Shown here one piece after another: positions 1-8,919 of a stretch of DNA of 64,000 bases; the first letter of the stretch is position 1; each line of letters begins with the position of its first letter. The stretch comes from Mycobacterium sp. M26. Lineage in GTDB: Bacteria; Actinomycetota; Actinomycetes; Mycobacteriales; Mycobacteriaceae. The notes under the pieces were generated by a model. That model saw nothing but the letters and a program-made list of their open reading frames with translations, did not search any database and was not told the DNA's origin. Made by a program: the position numbers and the translations under genes. Where the stretch lies: assembly GCF_001494595.1 (NCBI RefSeq), contig NZ_LN929908.1, positions 1,835,716 through 1,899,715 of the forward strand, read 5' to 3'.

Positions 1-242
1 GCGACCGCGACTCGACGGATGTCCTGCGCAACACCCGCTCGATCACCGGGTCGCCGCTGACCACCTGGTTCACCAACGGCAACAACCTGCACGTTGAGCA
101 CCACGCGGCGATGACGGTGCCGATGAACCGGCTGCGCGAACGCCACGGTGAGGTGCAGCGCACCGCCGAGAATGTCGAGCCGACGTACCTCGGGTTCTAC
201 TGGCGGGTGGCCAAAGCTGCCAGTGGGCGCTCGGAGTCCTGA
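1..242 (+). CDS. Membrane fatty-acid desaturase, C-terminal fragment
   Basis: The reading frame is open from base 3 and runs to a TGA at 240-242, so about 79 C-terminal residues are present; the gene begins before the window. The fragment contains the third histidine box, NNLHVEHH, followed by a short soluble tail. This H-x-x-H-H box ligates the di-iron centre of membrane-bound fatty-acyl desaturases, which introduce a double bond into acyl-CoA or lipid acyl chains. Which desaturase this is (position or substrate specificity) cannot be judged from the tail alone. Confidence 0.8.
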   Translation, partial: DRDSTDVLRNTRSITGSPLTTWFTNGNNLHVEHHAAMTVPMNRLRERHGEVQRTAENVEPTYLGFYWRVAKAASGRSES

Positions 243-300
243 CGTGGTGCAGGCCACATGGATTTCCGCCCCGGGGCGCGGTGATGCGAGAATGGCACCC

Positions 301-984
301 ATGCGTGCGGTGCTGTTCGACATGGACGGCACCCTTGTCGATTCCGAAAAGCTCTGGGACATCTCGCTGCAGGAGCTCTACAGGCGGCTCGGTGGTGAGC
401 TCACCCCGGAGGTGCGCGACGCCACGGTCGGTGGCTCGGCAGAGGGTGTCATGCGGATCGTCTACGACGACCTCGGCCTGGACCATGACCCCTCCCACAT
501 GGCGGAGAGCGCGGACTGGCTGCATGACTACACCGCCGAGCTGTTCGACGGTGGTCTGCCGTGGTGCGACGGCGCCCGGGAGCTACTCGACACCCTCGCC
601 GACGCGGATGTCCCGATGGCGCTGGTGACCAACACCCGTCGCGCTCTGACCGAGCGGGCATTGAACAGCATTGGCCGCCATTACTTCTCGGTCAGTGTCT
701 GTGGTGACGAGGTGGCGCGAGCCAAGCCGGCACCCGATCCTTATCAGCGGGCCGCGGCGTTGCTGGGGCTGGAACCCGCACACTGCCTGGCCGTCGAGGA
801 TTCCATCACCGGGGCCGCCGCCGCGGAGGACGCCGGGTGCCCGGTCTTGGTGGTGCCCAACGACGTCGAGGTCCCGGCCACGCCCCGGCGTCGGCACGTT
901 TCGTCGCTGTCGCAGGTGGGCATTCCGGAGCTGCGCGAGATCTACACCGAGTTGCGGCTTGGCCTCGGGGAACGCTCCGCCTGA
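301..984 (+). CDS. HAD-superfamily hydrolase (phosphoglycolate phosphatase / beta-PGM type)
   Basis: A 227-residue HAD phosphatase. Motif I is DMDGTLVDS near residues 7-15, with Asp7 the expected nucleophile and Asp9 the acid/base. A helical cap follows. Motif II is the VTNT segment, motif III the Lys of AKPAPDPY, and motif IV is VEDSITG, supplying the Mg-binding acids. The order and length fit subfamily IA (PGP or beta-phosphoglucomutase-like), but the substrate is not evident. The start was placed at ATG 301; an in-frame ATG lies at 292. It is followed by a sugar porter on the same strand, so a sugar-phosphate substrate is possible but unproven. Confidence 0.85.
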   Translation: MRAVLFDMDGTLVDSEKLWDISLQELYRRLGGELTPEVRDATVGGSAEGVMRIVYDDLGLDHDPSHMAESADWLHDYTAELFDGGLPWCDGARELLDTLADADVPMALVTNTRRALTERALNSIGRHYFSVSVCGDEVARAKPAPDPYQRAAALLGLEPAHCLAVEDSITGAAAAEDAGCPVLVVPNDVEVPATPRRRHVSSLSQVGIPELREIYTELRLGLGERSA

Positions 985-1071
985 CGGCACGCCCAATAAC
1001 GTCGTGCCGCCTGGCTGACTGTGCAAAGGTAGTCCTCACCGAGTCTCGCAGTGCTGCGGAAAGGACGCCTC

Positions 1072-2535
1072 ATGGCCGGCCAGGGCCCCATCGACCAAAC
1101 ACCATCGGTCATCTCTGATGAAGATTTCTCGTCGGGCGGGACGGCTGTCCGGATCGCCTCGGTGGCCGCCCTGGGCGGCTTCCTGTTCGGCTACGACAGC
1201 GCCGTGATCAACGGTGCCGTGGCCTCGATCCAGAGCCACTTCGGCATCGACAACTACGCGCTCGGGTTCGCCGTCGCCTCGGCCCTGCTCGGCGCTGCCG
1301 CGGGCGCGATGACGGCGGGTCGTATCGCCGACCGCATCGGCCGCATCTCGGTGATGAAGATCGCCGCGGCGCTTTTCTTCATCAGCGCATTCGGAACCGG
1401 CCTGGCCAACAGCGTGTGGCTGATCGTGGTGTTCCGCATCGTCGGCGGTATCGGCGTCGGTGTGGCCTCGGTGATCGCGCCGGCCTACATCGCCGAGACC
1501 TCGCCGCCGCGGATCCGCGGGCGCCTCGGCTCCCTGCAGCAGCTCGCGATCGTGACGGGCATCTTCTTGTCGCTGGCCGTCGATTACCTGCTGGCCCATA
1601 TCGCCGGCGGCGCGAGCAAAGAACTGTGGCTCGGCATGGAGGCCTGGCGGTGGATGTTCATCGTGATGGCCGTCCCGGCGGTGGTCTACGGCCTGCTGGC
1701 CTTCACGATCCCGGAGTCCCCGCGTTACCTCGTTGCCAGCCACAAGATTCCGGAAGCCCGCAAGGTGCTGACGATGCTGCTGGGCGAGAAGAACCTGGAG
1801 ATCACCATCAGCCGGATCCAGCAGACGCTGGAGCGCGAGGACAAGCCGTCGTGGCGGGATCTGCGTAAGCCGACCGGCGGGCTCTACGGCATCGTCTGGG
1901 TCGGCGTCGGGCTCTCGGTGTTCCAGCAGTTCGTCGGCATCAACGTCATCTTCTACTACTCCAACGTGCTGTGGGAGGCGGTCGGCTTCGACGAGAGTTC
2001 GTCCTTCGTCATCACCGTCATCACCTCCGTCGTCAACATCCTCACGACGCTCATCGCGATCGGATTGATCGATAAGATCGGCCGTAAACCGTTGCTGCTC
2101 ATCGGATCAAGCGGGATGGCGATCTCACTGGCCACGATGGCCATCATCTTCGGCACCGCCCCACAGGTCGACGGCACGCCCCAGTTGGGCGATGTCGCCG
2201 GCCCGGTTGCGCTGATTGCCGCGAACCTGTTCGTGGTGGCCTTCGGCATGTCCTGGGGTCCGGTGGTCTGGGTGCTGCTGGGTGAGATGTTCCCCAACCG
2301 CATCCGGGCCGCGGCGCTGGGTCTTGCGGCGGCGGCGCAGTGGGCGGCCAACTGGGCGATCACCGTCTCGTTCCCCGAACTGCGCAACTACCTCGGTGTG
2401 GCCTACGGCTTCTACGCGCTCTGCGCGATCCTGTCGGGATTGTTCGTGTGGAAGTGGGTCCGCGAGACCAAGGGCGTCTCGCTGGAGGACATGCACGCCG
2501 AGCTGCTGCACGAGGACAAGACCGCGACGGCGTAG
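1072..2535 (+). CDS. glcP: MFS sugar porter (GlcP/SugI-like)
   Basis: A 487-residue, 12-helix major facilitator of the sugar-porter family. Family signatures are all visible: FGYDSAVINGA in helix 1, GRIADRIGR in loop 2-3, PESPRYL after helix 6, QQFVGINVIFYYS in helix 7, KIGRKPLLL in loop 8-9, and ETKGVSLEDM near the C-terminus. It should import a hexose by proton symport across the inner membrane. ATG 1072 is chosen because AAAGGA lies about 6 nt upstream; a GTG at 1051 is in frame but has no such site. The location beside hisE/hisG is from memory where the M. smegmatis glucose permease GlcP sits, so the symbol rests on synteny and is provisional. Confidence 0.8.
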   Translation: MAGQGPIDQTPSVISDEDFSSGGTAVRIASVAALGGFLFGYDSAVINGAVASIQSHFGIDNYALGFAVASALLGAAAGAMTAGRIADRIGRISVMKIAAALFFISAFGTGLANSVWLIVVFRIVGGIGVGVASVIAPAYIAETSPPRIRGRLGSLQQLAIVTGIFLSLAVDYLLAHIAGGASKELWLGMEAWRWMFIVMAVPAVVYGLLAFTIPESPRYLVASHKIPEARKVLTMLLGEKNLEITISRIQQTLEREDKPSWRDLRKPTGGLYGIVWVGVGLSVFQQFVGINVIFYYSNVLWEAVGFDESSSFVITVITSVVNILTTLIAIGLIDKIGRKPLLLIGSSGMAISLATMAIIFGTAPQVDGTPQLGDVAGPVALIAANLFVVAFGMSWGPVVWVLLGEMFPNRIRAAALGLAAAAQWAANWAITVSFPELRNYLGVAYGFYALCAILSGLFVWKWVRETKGVSLEDMHAELLHEDKTATA

Positions 2536-2542
2536 TCGGCGG

Positions 2543-3118
2543 CTAGCCGACGTCGGTGTACTGCCAGCTCGTTCCGGTGGAGGAGAACGTGAATCCCTTG
2601 CCGGTCTCCTCGCTCAGACAGGCGATGCCGGTGGCCTCCTGCACATTGCAGTGGAAGCCGGCCGCGGCCAGGATCCGGCCGAACGGCAGCGTCTTGGCCG
2701 TGCCGGTCGGCGGCTTGAACTGATCGGCGGTCACCGCCGCGAACTGCGGATCACCCTCGGTGCGGACCAGGATCGCGTTCGGGCTGACGCTCTGGCCGCT
2801 GTCGTCGGTCACGGTCTGGGGCGCGCCCTGGACACCGAGGCTGCCGCCGGAGGACTGGCACCCCGCCCAGCTGCGCGGCACGATCACGCACCGCCAGTTA
2901 CCGCTCGGGCTGACGAAGTAGTAGCCGGCCCGGTCATCGGTCTTCACGTAGTAGTCGAAGGCGTTGACCAGCTTGTCGTTGCTCGGCCGGGTGGTGGTGG
3001 TCGGCGGCGGAGCCTCAGGCGGGGGCTGGTTGGTGTCGTTGCTGATCGAAATCGGGCTCGAGCAGCCCGCGACCGCCACCGCGGCAGCCATCATGATCGT
3101 CACCCGGATTGCACCCAC
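2543..3118 (-). CDS. Conserved mycobacterial lipoprotein
   Basis: A secreted lipoprotein of about 191 residues if it begins at GTG 3118. A short n-region with one Arg, a hydrophobic stretch (MMAAAVAVA) and the lipobox VAGC-S predict cleavage and lipidation at the Cys. A Pro/Thr linker ([14 protein letters not shown]) then leads into a globular domain with several Cys residues. It is divergent from hisE with about 55 bp between the two starts. Alternative starts are GTG 3103 and ATG 3175, the latter overlapping the hisE start. The function is unknown. Confidence 0.75.
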   Translation of the reverse strand: MGAIRVTIMMAAAVAVAGCSSPISISNDTNQPPPEAPPPTTTTRPSNDKLVNAFDYYVKTDDRAGYYFVSPSGNWRCVIVPRSWAGCQSSGGSLGVQGAPQTVTDDSGQSVSPNAILVRTEGDPQFAAVTADQFKPPTGTAKTLPFGRILAAAGFHCNVQEATGIACLSEETGKGFTFSSTGTSWQYTDVG

Positions 3119-3173
3119 GGCACCGCAGCCTAGTCGGCGCCGGAGAAACCGCCGTGACGCCGGTTCGGCCGCC

Positions 3174-3455
3174 ATGAAACAATCGCTGCCCGTGAAGACC
3201 TTCGAGGAGCTGTTCGCCGAACTGGGGGAGCGTGCCCGCACGCGTCCTGCGGGCAGCGCCACCGTCGCCGCGCTCGACGCCGGCGTGCACACCCTGGGCA
3301 AGAAGATCCTCGAGGAGGCCGGCGAAGTCTGGCTGGCCGCCGAGCACGAGCCCGACGAGGCGCTCGCCGAGGAGATCAGCCAGTTGCTCTACTGGACCCA
3401 GGTCCTGATGGTCGCCCGTGGGCTGACCCTCGACGACGTCTACCGGAAGCTCTGA
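3174..3455 (+). CDS. hisE: Phosphoribosyl-ATP pyrophosphatase
   Basis: HisE, 93 residues, the same length as in M. tuberculosis. It hydrolyses phosphoribosyl-ATP to phosphoribosyl-AMP, the second step of histidine synthesis, in the cytoplasm. The all-alpha MazG-like fold is indicated by [16 protein letters not shown] and [14 protein letters not shown], with the metal-binding Glu residues of the E-x-x-E motifs. ATG 3174 gives [13 protein letters not shown], matching the family N-terminus. The stop overlaps the possible upstream start of hisG (TGATG at 3453), so the two genes are co-transcribed and probably translationally coupled. Confidence 0.95.
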   Translation: MKQSLPVKTFEELFAELGERARTRPAGSATVAALDAGVHTLGKKILEEAGEVWLAAEHEPDEALAEEISQLLYWTQVLMVARGLTLDDVYRKL

Positions 3456-3463
3456 TGGCCGCC

Positions 3464-4318
3464 ATGTTGCGTGTTGCCGTCCCCAACAAGGGGGCACTGT
3501 CCGAACCCGCCGCCGAGATCCTCTCGGAGGCCGGCTACCGCCGGCGCAGCGATCCCAAGGACCTCACCGTCATCGACCCGGCCAACGGCGTCGAATTCTT
3601 CTTCCTGCGCCCCAAGGACATCGCCATCTACGTCGGGTCCGGCCAGCTCGACTTCGGGATCACCGGGCGGGATCTGGCTGCCGAGTCTGAAGCGCCGGTC
3701 AACGAGCGTTTGGCGCTGGGCTTCGGATCGTCCAGTTTCCGCTACGCCGCCCCCGCCGGCCGGGACTGGCAGATTGCCGACCTGGCCGGTAAGCGGATCG
3801 CCACCGCCTACCCGAATCTGGTGCGAAAAGACCTGCGGGACAGGGGAATCGACGCCACCGTGATCCGCCTCGACGGGGCGGTGGAGATTTCGATCCAGCT
3901 CGGTGTGGCTGACGCGATCGCCGATGTGGTCGGCTCCGGGCGCACCCTGAGCCTGCACAACCTGGTGGCCTTCGGCGAACCGCTGTGCGATTCCGAGGCG
4001 GTGCTCATCGAGCGCGCCACCAACGGCGACGACGCCGACCGGGCAGCCCGTGACCAGCTCGCCGCCCGCGTCCAGGGTGTGGTGTTCGGCCAGCAGTACC
4101 TGATGCTGGACTACGACTGTCCGCGCACGGTCCTGGACCGGGCCACCGCGATCACCCCGGGTCTCGAGTCGCCCACCATCGCACCGCTGGCCGACGCGGA
4201 CTGGGTGGCCGTGCGGGCCCTGGTCCCGCGCCGCGACGTCAACGCCATCATGGATGAACTCGCCGCCATCGGCGCCAAGGCGATCCTGGCCTCCGACATC
4301 AGGTTCTGCCGGTTCTGA
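3464..4318 (+). CDS. hisG: ATP phosphoribosyltransferase (long form)
   Basis: HisG condenses ATP with PRPP, the committed and feedback-inhibited step of histidine synthesis. At 284 residues it has the M. tuberculosis length when started at ATG 3464 ([10 protein letters not shown]); ATG 3455 in the hisE overlap is also possible and adds three residues. Visible are the PRPP-loop region [15 protein letters not shown] and the C-terminal regulatory domain typical of the hexameric long form ([19 protein letters not shown]), which binds histidine. It follows hisE directly. Other his genes are not in the window. Confidence 0.96.
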   Translation: MLRVAVPNKGALSEPAAEILSEAGYRRRSDPKDLTVIDPANGVEFFFLRPKDIAIYVGSGQLDFGITGRDLAAESEAPVNERLALGFGSSSFRYAAPAGRDWQIADLAGKRIATAYPNLVRKDLRDRGIDATVIRLDGAVEISIQLGVADAIADVVGSGRTLSLHNLVAFGEPLCDSEAVLIERATNGDDADRAARDQLAARVQGVVFGQQYLMLDYDCPRTVLDRATAITPGLESPTIAPLADADWVAVRALVPRRDVNAIMDELAAIGAKAILASDIRFCRF

Positions 4319-4336
4319 GCGTGCTAGCGTCCGCAT

Positions 4337-4819
4337 GTGACGCACGCACTCGTACTGCTGCTGGCCCTGCTGATCGGGGTCGTCGCCGGCCTCCGCGCGT
4401 TCACCGCCCCGGCGGTGATGGCCTGGGCCGCCTTCCTGGACTGGATCAACCTGTCGGGCACGTGGGCGTCCTGGGTCGGCCACTGGGCCACCGTGACGGT
4501 TCTGACGATCATCGCGCTGGCCGAGCTGATCTCCGACCAGATGCCGCAGACCCCCAGCCGCAAGACCGCGGTGCAGTTCATCACCAGGATCGTCGCCGGT
4601 GCCTTCGCGGGCGCCGTGCTGGGTACCGCGTGGGGCTACCAGTGGAGCAGCCTGGGCGCCGGCATGATCGGCGCCGTGCTCGGCACCATCGGCGGCTACG
4701 AGATCCGCACCCGGCTGGTCCGGGCGAACGGTGGCCGGGATCTGCCGATCGGCGTGCTCGAGGACGTGGTGGCGGTGGTGGCGGGGTTGGCGATCGCCTC
4801 GCTGGTCAACGTGCTCTGA
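4337..4819 (+). CDS. DUF4126 membrane protein
   Basis: A 160-residue integral membrane protein beginning at GTG 4337, 18 nt after hisG, in the position of M. tuberculosis Rv2120c. Hydrophobic segments lie near residues 3-20, 50-65, 82-110 and 140-158. They are separated by the short polar stretch SDQMPQTPSRKT and a charged one, YEIRTRLVRANGGRDLP. This pattern and the GLRAFTAPAV motif match the DUF4126 family, whose function is unknown. It is probably transcribed with hisE and hisG. Confidence 0.8.
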   Translation: MTHALVLLLALLIGVVAGLRAFTAPAVMAWAAFLDWINLSGTWASWVGHWATVTVLTIIALAELISDQMPQTPSRKTAVQFITRIVAGAFAGAVLGTAWGYQWSSLGAGMIGAVLGTIGGYEIRTRLVRANGGRDLPIGVLEDVVAVVAGLAIASLVNVL

Positions 4820-4820
4820 G

Positions 4821-5591
4821 TCAGCGCCGCTGCACCAGCAGCGTCTGGGCCGAGGTCCCGAGGAAACCGTCCCGGTCGAACAGATCCGCGGTGGTGGCCC
4901 CGATCCCGTCGGGCCCGATCGAACCCCGCGCGCGCAGTGCGAAGTCGTGTCCCGTGGGCAGCCGATGCAGGTGGACGGCGGTGTCAGTGTTCATGAACAC
5001 GAACGCTTTCGGATCCAGCGCCGCGCCAACACCATTCGCCGAATCGACCACCATGGCCAGCCGCTGCAGGCCGGTTGTCGGCTCATCGTCGACCAGGCCC
5101 ACCAGCGGGGTCAGCCAGTAGACCGCACCGGAGGGCTCGTCGTACTGGGGCCGCCACTGCACCGTATCGAGGTAGCCGCCGGCGTCCTGCCACTGCAGGG
5201 CCAGCGGCGCTGTCTCGCCCTCGATCAGCGGCTCGTAGCGATCGGTGACGGCGTCGGCGGTGTCGGAGGTGGCCAGCGCCCAGGCCGACACCCGGGCCAC
5301 CGCACGGTCGGCGGACATCTCGGCCGACCACAGCGAGATCCTGCTGCCGGGCCGGTCCACCCGGACCCGCACTCGCACCTCCGTCACCGGAATCGCCCCG
5401 AGGATGTCCAGGGTCATCCGGCCGATACGCATCCCCGGCGGCAACTGCTCCTCGATGGACTTGGTCAACAAGGCCAGCGGCGGTGAGCCGTGCTGAATCT
5501 CGGGAGTCCAGTTGCTGCGGGTGTGATCGGTGGACGCGAACACCGCGACGTCACCGTCGGCGCCGAGCCGGCGGTAGTAGCACTCGGTCAT
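4821..5591 (-). CDS. Acyl-CoA thioesterase family protein (double hot-dog)
   Basis: A 256-residue cytoplasmic protein resembling TesB-like/4HBT_3 thioesterases, which hydrolyse acyl-CoA to free acid and CoA. The N-terminal half carries WTPEIQHGSPPLALLTKSIE and the C-terminal half contains VYWLTPLVGLVDDEPTT and FMNTDTAVHLHR, as expected for two fused hot-dog domains. ATG 5591 overlaps the end of the upstream RecB-like nuclease gene by 4 nt, so the two are translationally coupled. The physiological substrate is not evident. It converges tail to tail with the DUF4126 gene. Confidence 0.78.
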   Translation of the reverse strand: MTECYYRRLGADGDVAVFASTDHTRSNWTPEIQHGSPPLALLTKSIEEQLPPGMRIGRMTLDILGAIPVTEVRVRVRVDRPGSRISLWSAEMSADRAVARVSAWALATSDTADAVTDRYEPLIEGETAPLALQWQDAGGYLDTVQWRPQYDEPSGAVYWLTPLVGLVDDEPTTGLQRLAMVVDSANGVGAALDPKAFVFMNTDTAVHLHRLPTGHDFALRARGSIGPDGIGATTADLFDRDGFLGTSAQTLLVQRR

Positions 5592-6442
5592 GCCTGCGGC
5601 CAGCCGGGGTAGGGCGGAGGTGTGCCGTCGTAGGCCGGGCACAGCGCACGATGGCTGCACCACCCGCACAGCCGGGACGGGTTGGCCCGGAAATCGCCTG
5701 TCGCACCGGCAGATTGAATGGCACGCCAGATCGCCATCAACGTCTTCTCGAAGCGCAGCAGCTCGTCGAGGTCGGGGGTGTAGTCCAGCAGTTGGCCGTC
5801 GGCGAGGTAGATCAGCCGAAGTCGGGTGGCCAGCACCTCACGGGAGCGCAGCAGTGCCACCGCGTAGAACTTCATCTGGAACAGCGCCTTGAACTCCGCC
5901 AGCGCCCGCGCTTCCGGCGGGGCCTTGCCGGTCTTGTAGTCCACGATCCGAACCTCGCCAGTGCCCGCCACATCGATACGGTCGACGAAACCGCGCAGCA
6001 GGGTGCCATCGGACAGCTCCACCTCGATGCGCTGCTCGCAGCTCTGCGGATCGAAGCGGGTCGGATCCTCCAGCCGGTAGTAGCCGGTGAGCAGGGCGCG
6101 GGCCTCGGCCAGCAGCTTGCCGGTGTCCTCGGCGCTCAGACCGTCGACCAGGTCGGGATGGGTGGCCAGCACCTGCTGCCAGGCCGGTTCCACCAGCGCG
6201 GTGGCCATCTCGGGCGCGCGCTCGGCGGCGGGCATGCCGTAGAGCTGCTCGAGTGCGCCGTGCACCACGGTGCCGCGCAGCTGGGCCACCGACGGTGGTT
6301 CGGGCAGCCGGTCGATCGCCCGGAACCGGTACAGCAGCGGGCACTGCTTGAAGTCGGCCGCCCGGGACGGCGACAACGCCGGCCGCGGCCGATCCACCGA
6401 GGCCTGGCCGGCCTCCGCTGTGAGCAGCGCCTGATCAGGCAT
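5588..6442 (-). CDS. RecB-family PD-(D/E)XK nuclease with Fe-S staple
   Basis: A 284-residue single-domain nuclease of the Cas4/RecB/AddB type, in the position of M. tuberculosis Rv2119. Nuclease motifs are visible: the His of GTVVHGALEQL, Asp in GFVDRID, and IVDYKTGK with the catalytic Asp and Lys. One Cys near residue 37 (FKQCPLLYRF) and three in CGWCSHRALC form the 1+3 arrangement of a 4Fe-4S staple. It should process DNA ends during repair. It is preceded by a leaderless promoter that closely matches the PafBC/DNA-damage consensus (see 6449-6471), which agrees with a repair role. Confidence 0.88.
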   Translation of the reverse strand: MPDQALLTAEAGQASVDRPRPALSPSRAADFKQCPLLYRFRAIDRLPEPPSVAQLRGTVVHGALEQLYGMPAAERAPEMATALVEPAWQQVLATHPDLVDGLSAEDTGKLLAEARALLTGYYRLEDPTRFDPQSCEQRIEVELSDGTLLRGFVDRIDVAGTGEVRIVDYKTGKAPPEARALAEFKALFQMKFYAVALLRSREVLATRLRLIYLADGQLLDYTPDLDELLRFEKTLMAIWRAIQSAGATGDFRANPSRLCGWCSHRALCPAYDGTPPPYPGWPQA

Positions 6443-6448
6443 AGCCCG

Positions 6449-6471
6449 AGCCTAGGCCCCGACACCGACAA
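6449..6471 (-). promoter_or_regulatory. PafBC-type damage-inducible promoter of the RecB-like nuclease
   Basis: On the minus strand TTGTCGGTG (6471-6463) is followed by 8 nt and TAGGCT (6454-6449). This matches the mycobacterial RecA-independent damage promoter consensus tTGTCRgtg-N8-TAnnnT in full. The -10 ends 6 nt before ATG 6442, so the mRNA is predicted to be leaderless. Confidence 0.75.
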
Positions 6472-6513
6472 CCGGAGGCCACGCCGTGCGGCGAGTCCGC
6501 TATGGCAGGCTGA

Positions 6514-7368
<855 letters not shown>

Positions 7369-7372
7369 TCGT

Positions 7373-7666
7373 TCAGTCGTCGCTGTGGTGCAGGCCGCGG
7401 CGGGCGGACAGCAGCTCGATCTCCGGGCGTGCGGCCACCAGCCGTTCGGCGGCATCGAGGACCTCCACCACATGGGCCCGGTCGGCGGCCACCACCGACA
7501 CCCCGATGCCGGCTCGCCGGTGCAGGTCCAGGGAGTCGGTTTCGGCAGCGGCGACCTCGAAGCGGCGACGCAGTTCGGCCACGATCGGCCGCACCACCGA
7601 GCGCTTCTCCTTCAGCGAGCGGACGTCACCGAGCAGGACGTCGAACTGCAGCCAGCCGATCCACAT
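7373..7666 (-). CDS. DUF503 (YlxP-like) protein
   Basis: A 97-residue cytoplasmic protein with the DUF503 signature: an N-terminal beta strand MWIGWLQFDVLL, then SLKEKRSVVRPI, and LHRRAGIGVSVVAAD in the middle. It corresponds by position to M. tuberculosis Rv2117. The family includes YlxP of Bacillus, linked to ribosome maturation; a role here is unproven. It abuts the LppK-like gene immediately upstream, with start and stop adjacent, so both are probably on one transcript. Confidence 0.8.
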   Translation of the reverse strand: MWIGWLQFDVLLGDVRSLKEKRSVVRPIVAELRRRFEVAAAETDSLDLHRRAGIGVSVVAADRAHVVEVLDAAERLVAARPEIELLSARRGLHHSDD

Positions 7667-8266
7667 CTAGGGGGTCGGCGTCGGTGACGGCGTCGCGGGA
7701 GCGCTCGACGGCGGGGGAGGCGCGTCGGGAGGCCGGGGACTGGCGCCGGTGGCCTCGGTGCGGGCGTTGCCGAACGCCAGCAGCATCTCGGCGGTCTGCC
7801 GGGACAGCTGCCAGGCGCCCTGGTGGGAGCGGAATTCCATCGGGAACGTGAAGCCACCGGGGTTGGCCGGGTTCGACGTGGTGATGTTGATCGTGGCCAG
7901 GGCATCGTCGGGCTGGCGATCCGACCACCGGATATCGGCGGCGGTGAAGGTCAGCGGGGTGAAGCCGCCGTCGCGAAGGGCGGCGGCGAACTTGTCGATG
8001 GTGGTCGCGTCGTCCGGTGTGGTGCCCTCGACCAGGCCGAGCTTGTCACTGCCCTTCACCGCGGGGTCGGACAGCCGGTACAGCACGTCGGTCAGCGCGT
8101 CCGGTGCGGGGAGGGCAGCCGACGTCGCCGGCGCCGCGACCGCCGGGACCGACGGGTCGACCGGACTGCTCGCCGGTTTCGACTCGTCCTGGTTGGAACA
8201 CCCCGATAGTGCGAGCGCCGCCACAATTGTGGCGGCGCCCAGCACGACGAACGGGTTGCGACTCAT
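7667..8266 (-). CDS. lppK: LppK-like lipoprotein of the MTB12 family
   Basis: A 199-residue lipoprotein starting at ATG 8266 with a signal sequence and lipobox ALSGC-S (Cys near residue 23). An Ala/Pro/Ser linker precedes a domain whose order (LTDVLYRLSDPAVK, KLGLVEGTTPDD, FTPLTFTAADI, WQLSRQTAEMLL) matches that of MTB12/CFP-2. The C-terminus is a low-complexity Pro/Ser/Thr tail. Position corresponds to M. tuberculosis Rv2116 (lppK). It lies 11 bp downstream of a second MTB12-family gene, so the pair looks like an old tandem duplication. The function is unknown. Confidence 0.82.
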   Translation of the reverse strand: MSRNPFVVLGAATIVAALALSGCSNQDESKPASSPVDPSVPAVAAPATSAALPAPDALTDVLYRLSDPAVKGSDKLGLVEGTTPDDATTIDKFAAALRDGGFTPLTFTAADIRWSDRQPDDALATINITTSNPANPGGFTFPMEFRSHQGAWQLSRQTAEMLLAFGNARTEATGASPRPPDAPPPPSSAPATPSPTPTP

Positions 8267-8277
8267 CCAGCGGCGAC

Positions 8278-8772
8278 TCAGCTGGCCGCGCTCATGAGCG
8301 CCAGCGCCGACGACTTCGTCAGCTGCCAGCCGGTGGGGCTGGGACCTGCGATGAACTGGATGCTCTGGCTGGCGGTGGCGCCGTTGGACGCGGTCGCCGT
8401 GACGTTGGCGGTCGCCGTCGGCCCCTCCTGGTCGATATCGGCCACGGTGAAGCTCAGCGGGAAATACCCCTTGGCCGAGGCGTTGTTGAAGGCGCGGTCG
8501 GCGGTGATGCCCTCGATCCGGCCCAGACCACCCTGGATGAAGGCGGCCTTCGAGCCCGAGAACGACCCACCGCTCTGCAGGCCGTCCAGCGTGGCCACCA
8601 GCGCACTCTGCAGTTCGGGAGCCGGCTGCTGAGGCAGCGGAACGCCGAAGACGACGGGCGCCACGGCAGGCGATGCGGCGGGCGTGCTGAAGGCGACCGA
8701 GGTCACTCCAGCGGCGGCACCGGCGACGATTGCGGCGGCTGCTACGCCCGTGGCTAGCAGTTTCAGGGTCAC
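8278..8772 (-). CDS. Secreted MTB12/CFP-2-like low-molecular-weight antigen
   Basis: A 164-residue exported protein starting at GTG 8772, with AAAGGA about 6 nt upstream. A classical signal peptide (residues 1-30) is followed by the mature MTB12-type domain: [39 protein letters not shown] and [16 protein letters not shown]12 is an abundant culture-filtrate T-cell antigen of M. tuberculosis; its biochemical role is not known. It is divergent from mpa and heads a probable operon with the LppK-like and DUF503 genes. Confidence 0.85.
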   Translation of the reverse strand: MTLKLLATGVAAAAIVAGAAAGVTSVAFSTPAASPAVAPVVFGVPLPQQPAPELQSALVATLDGLQSGGSFSGSKAAFIQGGLGRIEGITADRAFNNASAKGYFPLSFTVADIDQEGPTATANVTATASNGATASQSIQFIAGPSPTGWQLTKSSALALMSAAS

Positions 8773-8867
8773 GGCTGTCCTTTCGATCGGCCCGACTCAT
8801 CCATGAGGTTAACAGTGTTGCCAGTGTGTCGAAATTCCCCGAGCGCACATGATCGGCTGTGGGCCGG

Positions 8868-8873
8868 TAGCGT
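8868..8873 (+). promoter_or_regulatory. Candidate -10 element of mpa
   Basis: TAGCGT fits the mycobacterial TANNNT -10. It lies about 47 nt upstream of the mpa start in the 147-bp divergent gap. A clear -35 is not seen. Confidence 0.4.
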
Positions 8874-8919
8874 TGAGGTATCCGCCGCACCAACTCTCGG
8901 TGTGGGAAAGGAGCGCAAC

